Positions 9,091 through 18,735 of a stretch of 28,405 nt of DNA are shown piece by piece. Under the pieces are notes generated by a model. The model saw only the letters and a program-made list of their open reading frames with translations. It had not been told where the DNA came from and did not search any database. The DNA is from Chara braunii (Eukaryota > Streptophyta > Charophyceae > Charales > Characeae): the NCBI GenBank assembly GCA_003427395.1, contig BFEA01000129.1, forward strand, positions 2,892,304 to 2,920,708, given 5' to 3'. How positions within the stretch are numbered: position 1 is the stretch's first letter; each line of letters starts with the position of its first letter. The translations under genes and the position numbers were made by a program.

Positions 9091-10245
9091 TACATTCATT
9101 GTTCGATTGTGCTGCTCACTGTATCCTGCGTCTTGTGGTATGTCAATGGGTTGTTGTCCGTGACCCATGTGAACCTACGACGCCCAAGGAGGAAGTGTGG
9201 CCATCGCTTGAGAGCCATCACGAAGGCAAGTTGCTCCTTCGTCCTTGCATCATCGTGAGAATTGATGGGAGGCACTTTGTGGCTGAAGTACTCCACAGGG
9301 TGCCAATCCTCGCCGTCGTGCTGCTCCAAGACTGCCCCAATGCCGTAACCGGAAGTGTCAGTCGTCACTCTCGTAGGCAGGGTGGGGTCGTAGATGCTAA
9401 GCACGGGTGCCATGAGCATAGGCATCTTAAGTGCTTGGAAAGCCCGACGTGCGTCGTCATCGAATACGAATGGCAGCTTTGGCGATTGTAGTCTCGTCAG
9501 AGGTGCAACAATCCTCGAGTATCCGGTGAGGAAACGCTGATAGTAGCCCACCAACCCCATAAATGAACGGACTTCCGAGGTGTTGGTGGGCCTGGGCCAT
9601 ACACGGATGTCCTCGATCTTGTCCTCAAGCGGACGGATGCCTTGCGGCGTCACATAATGTCCCACGTACTCCAGCTCCTGTTGCGCGAACTCGCATTTGT
9701 CGCGGTTGGCTTTGTACTTGGTCTGACGTAGCCGCTCCAAAATGGTGCGCAGGTGCTCCACATGCTGGTCAGAACTCCGACTGTACACCAAGGTGGTGTC
9801 GAGGTAGATTAGTATGAAACAATCCAGCATGTGTCAGAACTCTATTGTCATATCCGCTTGGAATGTGGTTGGCGCATTTGTAAGGCCAAACGACATGAAT
9901 GGCCATTCGAAATGCCGATATCGCGTTTTGAACTCGGTCTTGTAGCGGTCCTCCGGAGTCGGGGCGAATCTCGAGTTGGTGATATCCTGACTTGAGGTTC
10001 AGCTAGGAGAGGAATTTGGCGCCGCCCAATCGCTCAAGGAGGTCGTCGATGAGTGAGAGAGGGCTGACGTTCTTGACCGTTTCTGCGTTGAGCTTGCGAT
10101 AATCGATGCACAACTGCAAATCCTTGTTCTTCTTTCGGACGAAGAGAACAGGGGCACCGTATGGCAATGAGCTAGGCCATATCCAACTTTTCTCCAGAAG
10201 GTTGTCGAGTTGTGCCCGTAGCACACTTAACTGTTCCTTGCTCAT
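9091..10245 (-). pseudogene. gypsy reverse transcriptase and RNase H, inactivated
   Basis: From 10245 downward: MSKEQLSVLRAQL, GAPVLFVRKKNK, LCIDYRKLN, then a stop, LNLKSGYHQ, a frameshift, [18 protein letters not shown], another stop, and ILIYLDTTLVYS. The canonical YLDD active site is YLDT, which removes one metal-binding Asp. After the thumb (GLVGYYQRF) comes RNase H with TDTSGYGIGAVL, KEQLAFVMAL and VTDNNPLTY, followed by a stop at 9096. Family assignment to Ty3/gypsy is firm. Confidence 0.88.
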
Positions 10246-10372
10246 TCAGTAGATGCAACCACGCGGAGGTACAGCCCCGTCCTCGAGGATGATCGGTGCC
10301 CATACCATACTTAACTCTTCCTCGCTCATTCGGTAGATGCAACCACGCGGAGGTACACCCTTGTCCTCGAGA
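10225..10372. repeat. In-frame 84-bp tandem duplication upstream of RT
   Basis: ACTTAACT...CTCATTC.GTAGATGCAACC at 10225 is repeated at 10309. The 84-bp period equals 28 codons and duplicates the peptide around PPRGCIYRMSEEELS just before the RT N-terminus. The copies differ at several sites, so it is not recent. Confidence 0.75.
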
Positions 10373-10689
10373 AAGATCTCGTGACGGATGGGCCGATCCG
10401 GTACAACTCCGTGCGGGGCCTCGAACACGTCGTTATAAGCGTGGAGAAGCTCGCTGATGCGTGGGTCCAATAATGTGTCCGTCGATGGAGTGTCATGGGG
10501 TGGGAGGGCGTGGAGAAAACACACCCCCATCTCCTCGATGTCAACCCTGATGATGAAAGCTCAAATACTTGCGGCGGACACCACATGACAAATGATCGAA
10601 GAGTGAGGAGGAGGCACCGTGCATAGGACTAATACTCCATTCCGGTCATGGACGTGAACGGTACAGCGGTAGAAGTTCACCAGGTGATC

Positions 10690-10965
10690 CTCACTTCACA
10701 TCCATGACATGCCCAAGATCATGTCAAACTTAGTGTCCAAAATGTCGAACGACATAGCCTCGCATGCATGCGTGGCAAAGTACACGGGGCCGTCGCCAAT
10801 GCACCGGTCAATTGACTTGTGCATGTGACCGTCAGCCAACGTGACTTGTGTAGGATGGGACTTCCACCGAACGTGTGGTCCAAGGCCGGCGCGTATCATG
10901 AAGTCCTAACTCATGTAGTTGCGAGTTGCACCGCAATCGATCAAGGCACTGCAGGCCGCCTCTCC
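10690..10965 (-). pseudogene. gypsy aspartic protease region, inactivated
   Basis: The minus strand encodes SALIDCGATRNYMS, then TAG, then DFMIRAGLG and, further on, FDMILGMSWM. This is the retropepsin pattern ALIDSGAT...ILGxxWL with the active-site DSG changed to DCG and a nonsense codon after YMS (the ancestor probably had Gln). In an intact element it cleaves the Gag-Pol polyprotein. Confidence 0.72.
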
Positions 10966-11499
10966 AATCTGAATGCGTACATACAGCAATGGTGCATCGC
11001 TGTCGAGGTACCGTTGTCTTAAACTCGCGGTCGATCTTCGCAAAGTACAGTTGAAGGTCGATTACCTCTACTCAGACGTCCATCAGCGGAACTGGTACTG
11101 CAGTGTGCAAATACTCCCGCAATTATGCCATTAGCACGTTGCAATGCGGTTTTGACAATTGACCTGTCGGGGGAATGGTCATCCATTGGAAGTCCGCGAC
11201 TGTCATCGGGTCGAGCTCCTCAAGTCTTGAGCACGTCGTCGAATCGCCTGCGATAGATAACGACGAAACTGCGGAATCGGTTGCCGATGGAGATGAAACC
11301 GTGCATGTAATGGAGTGTTGCACGTGGAGTGGTTGGTCCAGTGGTGGGACTAAGTGGACAGCATATTCCTCATAAGCCAACCGAGGACTTGCGACATTCG
11401 CACCTTCCCCTGATGTGTAGGAGGCATTGAGCAAGGCGGCCAAATCTGGCGGAGTGGTAGGTGGAGTCGCCTCACCTCCCACGCAACTCATTTTCCCGA

Positions 11500-11640
11500 G
11501 TTATTGTGAGGCCGAACATCTTCCTTGCCCTTGTCCTGGCAAAGGGAGGTCTTGTGTTTGGTGCTATTGCACTAATAGCAACAGCCGTATCGGCCACGAT
11601 ACTTGTACTCGGCCTCGGTCAAGTTAAACTTGACCCATGG
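11500..11640 (-). pseudogene. gag zinc-knuckle region, damaged
   Basis: Minus-strand codons read KYRGRYGCCY, stop, CNSTKHKTSLCQDKG. This resembles a CCHC nucleic-acid-binding knuckle at the end of gag with its spacing and Cys positions disturbed. It sits between gag and protease, as expected. Confidence 0.4.
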
Positions 11641-13100
11641 TCATGGCTTTCCATCTCCAGCCGATGATGCGGTCTTCGTCTTTCCATTGTTGTGGGACTT
11701 TTTGGTGCTTCTTGCCTGGAGAGCAGCCACCTGATCCCCTTCACTTGATACCTTGGTGGCTGCCGGGTCTTCCATGGTGATGTCCGGTTGGACTGCAGCG
11801 ACATGTTGCGGCCGAGGACCAGATTTCGCCTTCTCCACACAGGTGGGGTGCCATGCTGTCTTCTCATGTGCAGCCGCCATGTCATTTTGATGATTGCTCT
11901 AGCCTTGTCAATGAACTGTGTGAAAGTCTGATACTGCTCGCGATCGCCAAGTACCATGCTCAAGGCAGCGCATGACCGGTTGAAGAATTTCCGGTGTAGG
12001 TGCGGGAATGGCAGGTACAGATCTCGTATAGCCACAATCTTCCGCCACTCAGTCATCCAGTCACGTGTAGGTGTGTTGCCCTGAGCCATGGTGAAAATGC
12101 GGTTAACAGATAGTGTCGGGGCGTCGTCGACGATGAACTGCTTCTTCCATTCCTTCGTGAGTTCCTCCCATGTGATCTTTTTGTGAAGATCAACCACCTG
12201 GACGCCGTGGACGGCTGCCAAATGGCTCAGCCAAATCTGACATCCTTCCTTGACATTGAGGAAGAATGCGCTGATGAACATATGCCCGGGGACCTCGCGA
12301 ATCCCCAGCTCCGTCGTGAAACCTTGCCACCAGATGACCGGATCCTGATGTGTGTAGTCGTCAAACTTCTCGGTCCGGAACGTCAGCATTTTGTACGGTT
12401 TCGCCGTGTTGGTGCTGGCGCTGCGATCGTGGTCAAACGACTGCTGCTGTCTGATTTCGGTCCTCAGTGCGCCCAGCTGCTGGCTGATGGTGGCGGGCGC
12501 TGCGGAGGTATTGACATCTCCTATCATGGCCTCAACGTGGTCAATGGGTTCCTCCAGTTGCCGAGCGAAGGGTGCACTGCTAGATTCACCAGCCGCCGGT
12601 CTTTGTGCTGTTTGCTCCAAGTCCTGCATATGGGAATAGAGTGCCTGTGTTGCATCCTCGTGCTGCGTATTGAACGTGTACACCGCACGTTGGAGGTTTG
12701 CCAGCTCAGACTGCGGGTGGTTAAGTGTGTAAACCAGCCGGGTGACGAGCTTGGCCATGAACTCCTTGTGTTCCTCCTCCGGTGTCGCGTCTTCATGCCC
12801 GTCAGATGGTTCGAAAAGCCAAAACTTAAGTTTTTCGATGTTTGTTGCTTCATGCCGCTGCAGCAACTCTAGGGCTTCCTTGTGGCGTGACTGGATGCTT
12901 GCGTCTGCTTCAGCTTGAAGGCGCTCCCTTTCAGCTGCTGCTGCCTCTTCAGCCTATAAGCGGGCGGCCTCGGCAGCTACCTGGCGCTGTTCCTCAACCT
13001 CGATCAATGCGAGCTGAGCCTGCACCCGCTGTTGATACGCGGCAATGGATTCGTTGGCTAGTTTGCCTGGCAAGCCTAAGGCTGAGCCCAATATGGTTGC
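11619..13100 (-). pseudogene. gypsy gag (retrotransposon Gag domain)
   Basis: The open part (12866-11619) includes QDPVIWWQGF, EGCQIWLSHL, ITWEELTKEWKKQF, LSVNRIFTMAQG, and RDWMTEWRKI, the pattern of the plant retrotransposon Gag family. Upstream the same frame goes on as a Gln/Glu/Ala-rich coiled coil (AEEAAAAERERLQAEAD; IEVEEQRQVAAEAARL) interrupted by TAG at 12954-12956, where Gln is likely ancestral. Still further upstream it passes through PGKLANESIAAY into the SATSD-type repeat. It would form the virus-like particle shell. Confidence 0.8.
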
Positions 13101-13452
13101 TGACGTGGCACTGCTGTTGAGGTGGCACTATTTGACGTGGCACTGTCTGATGTGGCACTGTCTGACCTAGCACTGAGTGACGTGTCACTAAGCTGACGTG
13201 TCACTGAGCTGACGTGTCACTGAGCTGACGTTTCACTAAGCTGACGTGGCACTGTCTGACCTGGCACTGCTGACGTGGCACTGTCTGACGTGGCACTATC
13301 TGACGTGGCACTGTCTGACGTGGCACTGCTGACGTGGCACTGTCTAATGTGCACTGTCAAACTTGGCACTGGGCTGATATGGCAATGTCTGATGTGTCAC
13401 TGATGTTGATGTGTCACTAATGCTGACGTGTCACTATTGTTGACGTGGCACT
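13101..13452. repeat. Array of about 23 units (14-17 bp), core TGACGTGGCACTG
   Basis: Contiguous units, about nine of which contain exact TGACGTGGCA, with TGACGTGTCA and TGATGTGTCA as the main variants. On the minus (gag) strand the 15-bp unit encodes SATSD, so the array probably began as a pentapeptide repeat at the Gag N-terminus or in its leader. Unit lengths of 14, 16 and 17 then break the frame. The core also equals a plant bZIP site (TGACG plus ACGTGGC). Confidence 0.88.
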
Positions 13453-13700
13453 TACCACACCAGGTATGCACACAAGGGGTCGGTGGGAGGGAAAACGTAG
13501 GTAGGAAACCAACCAAACAATATTTCCCCCGGCCCTAATCAACACATAATAACAATAATAAAAGAGGACTACTGCCTTTTTTTTTTTTTTGGTATATATG
13601 TCGATGCGGTATGTTAGAAGAGTCTAAGAGTGAGATCTAGGCCGAGTTTGCAAGGTTTCGGTTTTCCAAACATGTGATCTTAGGAAAATTTTTTTTGCAA
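13453..13700. other. gypsy leader, non-coding
   Basis: No reading frame. It contains a T run of about 14 near 13580 and otherwise unremarkable sequence between the array and the AT-rich repeats. Confidence 0.4.
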
Positions 13701-14335
13701 AACATAGTAGAGATGCGATTTTTTAGAAAAGGACCCAGTCATATTGCTACGAAATGACGATCTCCTAATATGCCTAAAAGAACGAAATGCTGATAAGCTT
13801 CGCAAAATTTTGGTTTGAAAGCATTGCAAGATAGAAAAGGAGATTCGGTTTTCAGAAAAAGAATAAATCTGTTTTTTCGAGAATATGACCACTTTTATCG
13901 TTATGCCTAGAAAACGAAGAGACTTACCGCAGAACTTTGGAAATATATTCGAATATCAGAAATTTCGTATATTTATATCAGAGAAACGAAATGTTATTTT
14001 TAAAAATTTCAGATATTGTTGCGTAAAAACGAAATGCTAATATCAGAAATTTCAGATAAACAAAATGCGAGTATCACGAAGTTTTAGATATTTGTTGCGT
14101 AAAGACGAAATGCTCTTATCGAAAATTTTCAGAATGCTATCGTCACGAACTTCATATATTTGTTACGTAAAACGACATGCAAATATTCGAGATTTTCATA
14201 ATGGTATTATCACGAAGTTTCAGATACTTGAAAAAAAAAGAACTACCAATATCAGAAATTTTTAGATCGAACGAAATACTATTATCACGATTTTCAAATA
14301 TTGTTGTAGAAGAAGAAATAGAAACAATACTTTAG
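13700..14335. repeat. AT-rich degenerate tandem repeats in the gypsy 5' leader
   Basis: Variants of ACGAAATGCTAATATC, AGAAATTTCAGATA, TATCACGAAGTTT and TTGTTGCGTAAA recur roughly every 50-60 bp. No protein frame is conserved. It lies in the untranslated leader between PBS and gag. Confidence 0.65.
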
Positions 14336-14423
14336 AGATTTGACGAAGTCCTACTAGATCAAGTTATCAATCGTTCAACAACTTCAAGCAGGTTCCTTAA
14401 CTAAGCGGATTCTCATATGGAGA

Positions 14424-14443
14424 GGTCCGATCCGATACCAAAC
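14424..14443 (-). other. Primer-binding-site-like sequence of the gypsy element
   Basis: The minus strand reads GTTTGGTATCGGATCGG immediately after the LTR end GTATGCAACA. TGGTATC is the complement of the 3' end of initiator Met tRNA, the usual primer in plant LTR elements (TGGTATCAGAGC). The match fades after seven or eight bases, so the tRNA identity is tentative. Confidence 0.6.
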
Positions 14444-16231
14444 TGTTGCATACCATAAGGCGCAAGACAGAACAAGAACCGACCTCTCATACAAAGTACA
14501 ATACAGCACAGCGGAAGACTGAAATACCAATGATAAGAAAAATCAATGTCGCAATGCAGCCTCAACATACATCATTGTCGTACAAAGGTGTGAAGGGCTG
14601 ACACTCACACAGAAGAACGCGCCAGTCCTGAATCATGCACGGACGAAGGTGAGGGAGAACAGACGAAGAAGAAGAGGATGGGAAATGTCGCCAACACCAA
14701 GTCTGCGATACAAGTCGCAAATAGTCCTCGTCGAATGTCGGTATCCCAAAGGCGAGTCTGAAGCAATGTCGTTAAGTCTCAAGTCACAACTCTTTCTCGT
14801 AGTCCATAAATACTGAGAAGTCAGGCAGTTGGAGGGTGAGGAAGAGATGGTGGACTTAGAAGAGGAAGAAGAAGAACTCTCTCTCTCTTTGTATCCAGTA
14901 CTAACCTGGAAAGTTGGCGCCTTGATGCAGGTACCGCGAAGTTGGAGCTGGAGCGATGGCGCCACAGGTAAGTACTACTGGCCTCCGCCAGTACCTCTCT
15001 CCTCTACCACTACTACTGCAGCTATGGCGCCCAGCGCTGAAAACTACGGCTAACGCTAAGCTGCTCCTGCAACGCTCCTCCAGAGTGCTGCGCTATCCTG
15101 GACACTACCTCTTGACTTCTGTCCAACTGACTCCCTGACTGCCCGTGAAGTGCATGGGAACCTCCTATGTACTACTCGGCCTGGACTGTCTGCAGCTGCA
15201 GGCGAGGCAGCAGCCCAGGGACTGCCCTTGCCCATGCCAGGGGTCTGGTCCCACCTACGGTTGTTGAGTTCAGAAAACTCAACGGTGTGACGCCATTTCG
15301 ACATTAATAAATTCGAAACAAGAAATAAAAAAACTGAAAAAAACGCTAGAAACAGCTTTTCTCCTTATTTTTTATAAGGTAACTCGGAGAAATGAAACAT
15401 GTCTGGAACAGTCGGAGAGAACGTCTCCGTGAAAAAGGGATACTCCCCGTGGTGAGGGGACAGGAGGTCACCATTTGTAAAATGGACAGGGACGACGCGG
15501 ATGGCCAACTGCATTCATTGCCCAAAGAAGGACACGAGTTTGATGCCAGACAGCCAACACACAGCTGTCAGAGTTCCTCCGTTTCAGGATGCCATGAGGA
15601 TTTAAAAAACAAAAAAAAGGAAAGGCACTGAAGTTGAGAAATGTACCCTACCCTCGGTAGGGTAGTTTTCTCAACGGAAAATAGCTTCCCGCCCAAACCA
15701 AAAGGGCCAACGCATACTACAAAACGGATTTCACATCAAAAAAAAATTCTACAAAATGACTAAATCTAATAGGTTATTCTCCTGTATTTTGGTACCGTTA
15801 GATTCGCAATTCATCAACGGCAGAGCTCCGTCCCACCATGCCACACGTGATAGAAAGCTCAGCGTTGAGTTTTCTCAACGCTGTAGGTGGGACTAGACCC
15901 CAGGGCAAGCCAGGCAAGCTGGCGTGCAGCTCCAGCTGAGGCTGGCGTGGGAACAAGCCAAAAATAGCCTGTTCCGAAACCCTGGTTTGTAGCCTGAGTT
16001 TTAGGGCAGGGCAAAACTCATGAGGGCCCGAGAATGGCCCTCCGTTTCAGGCTGAAAATACTCTGGGCCAAAAGGGCCCTATTTTAGCCTGAAACGAAAT
16101 GGTAGGGTCTGTAGGCCGTCGTTTCAGCTTCCAGGCTGAAACCGGGGCCTGTAAGCCCTATTTTTTAGGCTTTTAGGCTTGAGAATGCGGGACGGGCCCT
16201 GCAGGCCCGTGTGGCTATGCAGTATGCCACA
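14444..16231 (-). repeat. 5' LTR of the gypsy element, about 1.79 kb
   Basis: Minus-strand ends are TGTGGCATAC and GTATGCAACA. The reverse complement of the second is TGTTGCATAC, so the LTR ends form a 9/10 inverted repeat with TG...CA, as is typical. The first 250 bp match the truncated 3' LTR at 7140-7392, and the PBS-like site follows the inner end. The LTR contains a nested inverted-repeat structure (15238-15905), which may be a separate insertion that lengthened it. No coding frames are supported. Confidence 0.72.
15238..15905. mobile_element. Inverted-repeat element (MITE-like) of about 0.67 kb within the LTR
   Basis: The left end reads GGGGTCTGGTCCCACCTAC then TTGAGTTCAGAAAACTCAACG. 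The right end in reverse complement reads GGGGTCTAGTCCCACCTAC then GTTGAGAAAACTCAACG. The first 19 bp match at 18 positions. Each arm also holds its own GTTGAG/CTCAAC hairpin, and a third variant occurs in the middle (15625-15675, with CCTACC/GGTAGG). No transposase and no clear target-site duplication were seen. Confidence 0.5.
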
Positions 16232-16545
16232 TCTTACCAGCATCGCTAACACTGGAGGGAATTGTTTAAAAAAAAAAAAAAGAAAAAAAAAAAGCTACTT
16301 TATCACTTTAGAATTACTGGGAACCCTGCAGCAACCAGCCTAAGTTCAAGCCTCCAACCAGGGAACATGGGGGGCTTCACCCGACCTGCGGGTGGGCGAA
16401 ACTGGCCAGGGGTCAGCCGGTAAAATAAGGACTGAGCTTGTTGAATGGGCCAGTCCCCCTACGAACATCAGCAGTCACTACTCAATGCGGCTTGCTTGCC
16501 TTACCAACTGAGGTAGCCCACTGGATAGGAAGGAAAAAGGAGAAG
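16232..16545 (-). mobile_element. Possible tRNA-derived SINE fragment on the minus strand
   Basis: In reverse complement, 16515-16497 reads TACCTCAGTTGGTAAGGCA, which is A-box-like (D-loop AGTTGG, CCT/AGG pairing). About 45 nt further, ATGTTCGTAGG is a weak B-box candidate. The unit could end at the poly-T tract opposite 16268-16293. This is based on one good box only. Confidence 0.22.
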
Positions 16546-17260
16546 ATGGAGTTGGAGAGGAGGAGGAAGAGAGGCAGAGGAGGAAAAGAAGGAGTTGGAG
16601 AACAAGGAGGAGGCGGAGGAAGAGGTGAAAGAGCAAGGAAAGGGAGCGGAATAGAATCACGCCAGGCCAGCCAAGAATGGCGGGAAGGCAACGCGGATTC
16701 GAGGAAATAGCCTGCAACCCTAATGTCGTGTTATAAAAAAAAAAGAGTAAGAAAACCCTGAGAAACAGAGGTCTTTTTATCGCAACGCGGACAAGCAACA
16801 GTAACGACTCCTGGCCGTGATGACGTCCTGTAATGGGATTCAGAGAAGACAGTAGAGGACGGGGGCAAGGGGAGGAAGCGGAAGAACAGTAGGAACGCAT
16901 CCCGTGGAATGCTGATCAACAGGTGAGTGGTTGAAAACCTCCTACGGAATCAGATGGATATAGTAATATTTAAAGGAGGGAGGACAGAAAAGAGAGGACA
17001 ACAAGATGGAAAGCACGCAGGACGAGGACTGTAACGAACAGGAAGAGGATGACAAAAGAGAGCTGAGGCTTCGTAGCTCACTGTTCACCACCGGGGGACA
17101 CGGACAGGGAAACCGGAGCGAAAACGCGCACATTCAGGACTCAGGAGGTAACAGAAAGCGGGAAAGCCAGAAACCTTGGATGAGAGGCAACTGACTTGAA
17201 CGACAGGCAGCGCAGGAGAGAGAGACTCCCGGCCAAACTCAATGATGCCACCCTACCACT
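16546..17260. other. Purine-rich (GGA/GAA) intergenic DNA
   Basis: The plus strand is strongly G/A-biased (GGAGGAGGAAGAG-type sequence), giving artefactual Glu/Arg-rich frames on one strand and Ser/Leu/Pro-rich frames on the other. No gene, RNA or transposon ends were recognised. Confidence 0.45.
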
Positions 17261-18070
17261 CAGTTATGACGAAGGGGTGACGCTCGCGGGGTCTCGAGAA
17301 ATAGGATTAGTGTGAGTGTGGACGGTAGGGATCTCATTCATTGTCACTTTTGGTGGCTTCTGATGCGGTGCGCGACAAGGGGATGGGAACACGAGGGCCA
17401 GTTTTGGAGGCGTGCGGATTGCAGTGCGGAAATCCTTGTATTCATAGATGAGCTGGGGTTGAGAGGCACGGGACTGTTTCGGACATGCTTGATGAGTGAT
17501 TGTCAAGTCCAGGACAGTACCTTTTTTTTAAACGGCAAGTAGAACTTCCAAAGACGATTTTGAGGGAAACGAGCGCACCTTTCCATCAAGTGGAGAACTT
17601 TGGGAGAGAGAAGGACGAACCTGCTTCCGATCTCCATCTCCGCCAGTCGCGCTTCCTCTCCGGTGGTCAAGGCGACCTTCAGACGTCAGACGAGAAGGAT
17701 TGGATAAAGGCGCTGGGCGTCGTTGAAAGGTGACGGGGAGGGAGAGGTGATAGAGTAAGTCGGTGAAGGGTGGAATCAAATGATAATTCTGCTGCGAGTG
17801 TTGGATGGAAGAATGACTCGGTGAGTGTGGAGCTTTGTTTCAATTTCAGTGGAGTAGTGTATAGTCTCAAATTTGATTAAGGAGCACGCTGCACCCTCTT
17901 TCCAGCACCCGACGCCCCTCACCAGTAGATGCGGTGATGGTGTTTGTCGGGGGAAAGAGAGATAGGAGTGCAGGAGGGGAGGGAGGGAGAAATTGGCTCC
18001 CTGTTACTGTTATAGCAGCTCGGACATCTTCGTTTCAAAAGCTGGTATCAGTTTATAAAAATAGCATAGT
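17261..18070. other. Intergenic sequence, nothing recognised
   Basis: Only short frames without family resemblance, on both strands. Confidence 0.35.
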
Positions 18071-18074
18071 GTAT

Positions 18075-18455
18075 ATGCTAAGTTTCTCGCCTGAGTTTCG
18101 ATCTGCACCAAATCGCCCTTTAGCGCTGGCTGCGTCTCTGACTTGTGAAGCTTAGCGCTGGAAAGCGCTCATCGGTTTGGACCCAAAAACGCCCGCACAG
18201 GGACAGAGCGCTCCTGAAAACAAAAAGGGAACGTTGAAATTTTACTAGTTTCTTTGTTCCTTGTTCTTCCCAGAGGACGGAGTATGTTGTGAAGTTCGTT
18301 TGTAGTAGTTTAGACTTGGGATGTGGTGAAGTTCATTTGTAGTAGCTTAGACTAAGTTTTTTGTAGTAGTGTAGACTAGGGATGTTGTGAAGTTCATTTG
18401 TAGTAGTTTAGAGAACTTTAGGCTAAGTTTCTCGCCTGAGTTTCTATCTGCGGCA
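18075..18455. repeat. Short direct repeats enclosing GTAGTAGTTTAGAC tandem units
   Basis: GCTAAGTTTCTCGCCTGAGTTTC.ATCTGC occurs at about 18077 and again at about 18421. Between them, 18290-18415 holds three to four imperfect units containing TGTGAAGTTCATTTGTAGTAG and TTTAGACTAGGGATG. The arrangement suggests a local segmental duplication. Confidence 0.65.
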
Positions 18456-18532
18456 GGGGAAAAACACGAGCATAGTCGCAGAAGGCTTCTCAGGAATGCT
18501 TTTTAGTTCCGAAGAGGTGCATAGAAGACCGA

Positions 18533-18735
18533 CATCATCATCGTCCATCAACATCGTCCATCATCATCGTGAGTATGATTTCCACCCTGCCATCTTCACC
18601 CTTGTAGACACGAGTTTGAAGGCCGGTTTGGGATAGACTGTTTGTCATCGTCATCAACACCATCATCATCACCGCTACCAAGACCACCATCATAATCATC
18701 ATCATAATCATCATCATAATCATTATCATAGTCAT
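18533..18735. repeat. ATC/CAT trinucleotide-rich tract
   Basis: Two clusters of CATCATCATCG and CATCATAATCATC repeats separated by about 80 bp of unique sequence. Met-rich or Ile-rich frames across it are artefacts. Confidence 0.85.

Larger units (their letters stand above)
7140..16231 (-). mobile_element. Ty3/gypsy LTR retrotransposon, chromovirus-like, about 9.1 kb, defective
   Basis: All parts lie on the minus strand in canonical order: 5' LTR (16231-14444), PBS-like site, leader, gag, protease, RT, RNase H, integrase, chromodomain-like tail, polypurine tract, truncated 3' LTR (7392-7140). The two LTR copies share about 250 bp at roughly 90 percent identity by eye, and their TGTGGCATACTGC starts agree exactly. 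gag-pol carries many stops and frameshifts, and several catalytic residues are replaced, so the copy cannot move on its own. No target-site duplication can be seen because the outer end of the 3' LTR is lost; the bases outside the 5' LTR are TCTTA. Confidence 0.82.

Noticed and set aside
13101-13452. CRISPR-like array
   Set aside because: Units are contiguous with no unique spacers, the genome is eukaryotic, and the unit is a degenerate minisatellite tied to gag.
15978-16231. Solo LTR or independent 250-bp element
   Set aside because: It has no matching inverted ends or target duplication by itself, while the 1.79-kb LTR reading gives inverted ends, a PBS and a PPT in the right places.
16438-16900. 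Glu/Arg-rich plus frame and Ser/Leu-rich minus frame
   Set aside because: Result of the GGA-rich composition; no family resemblance.
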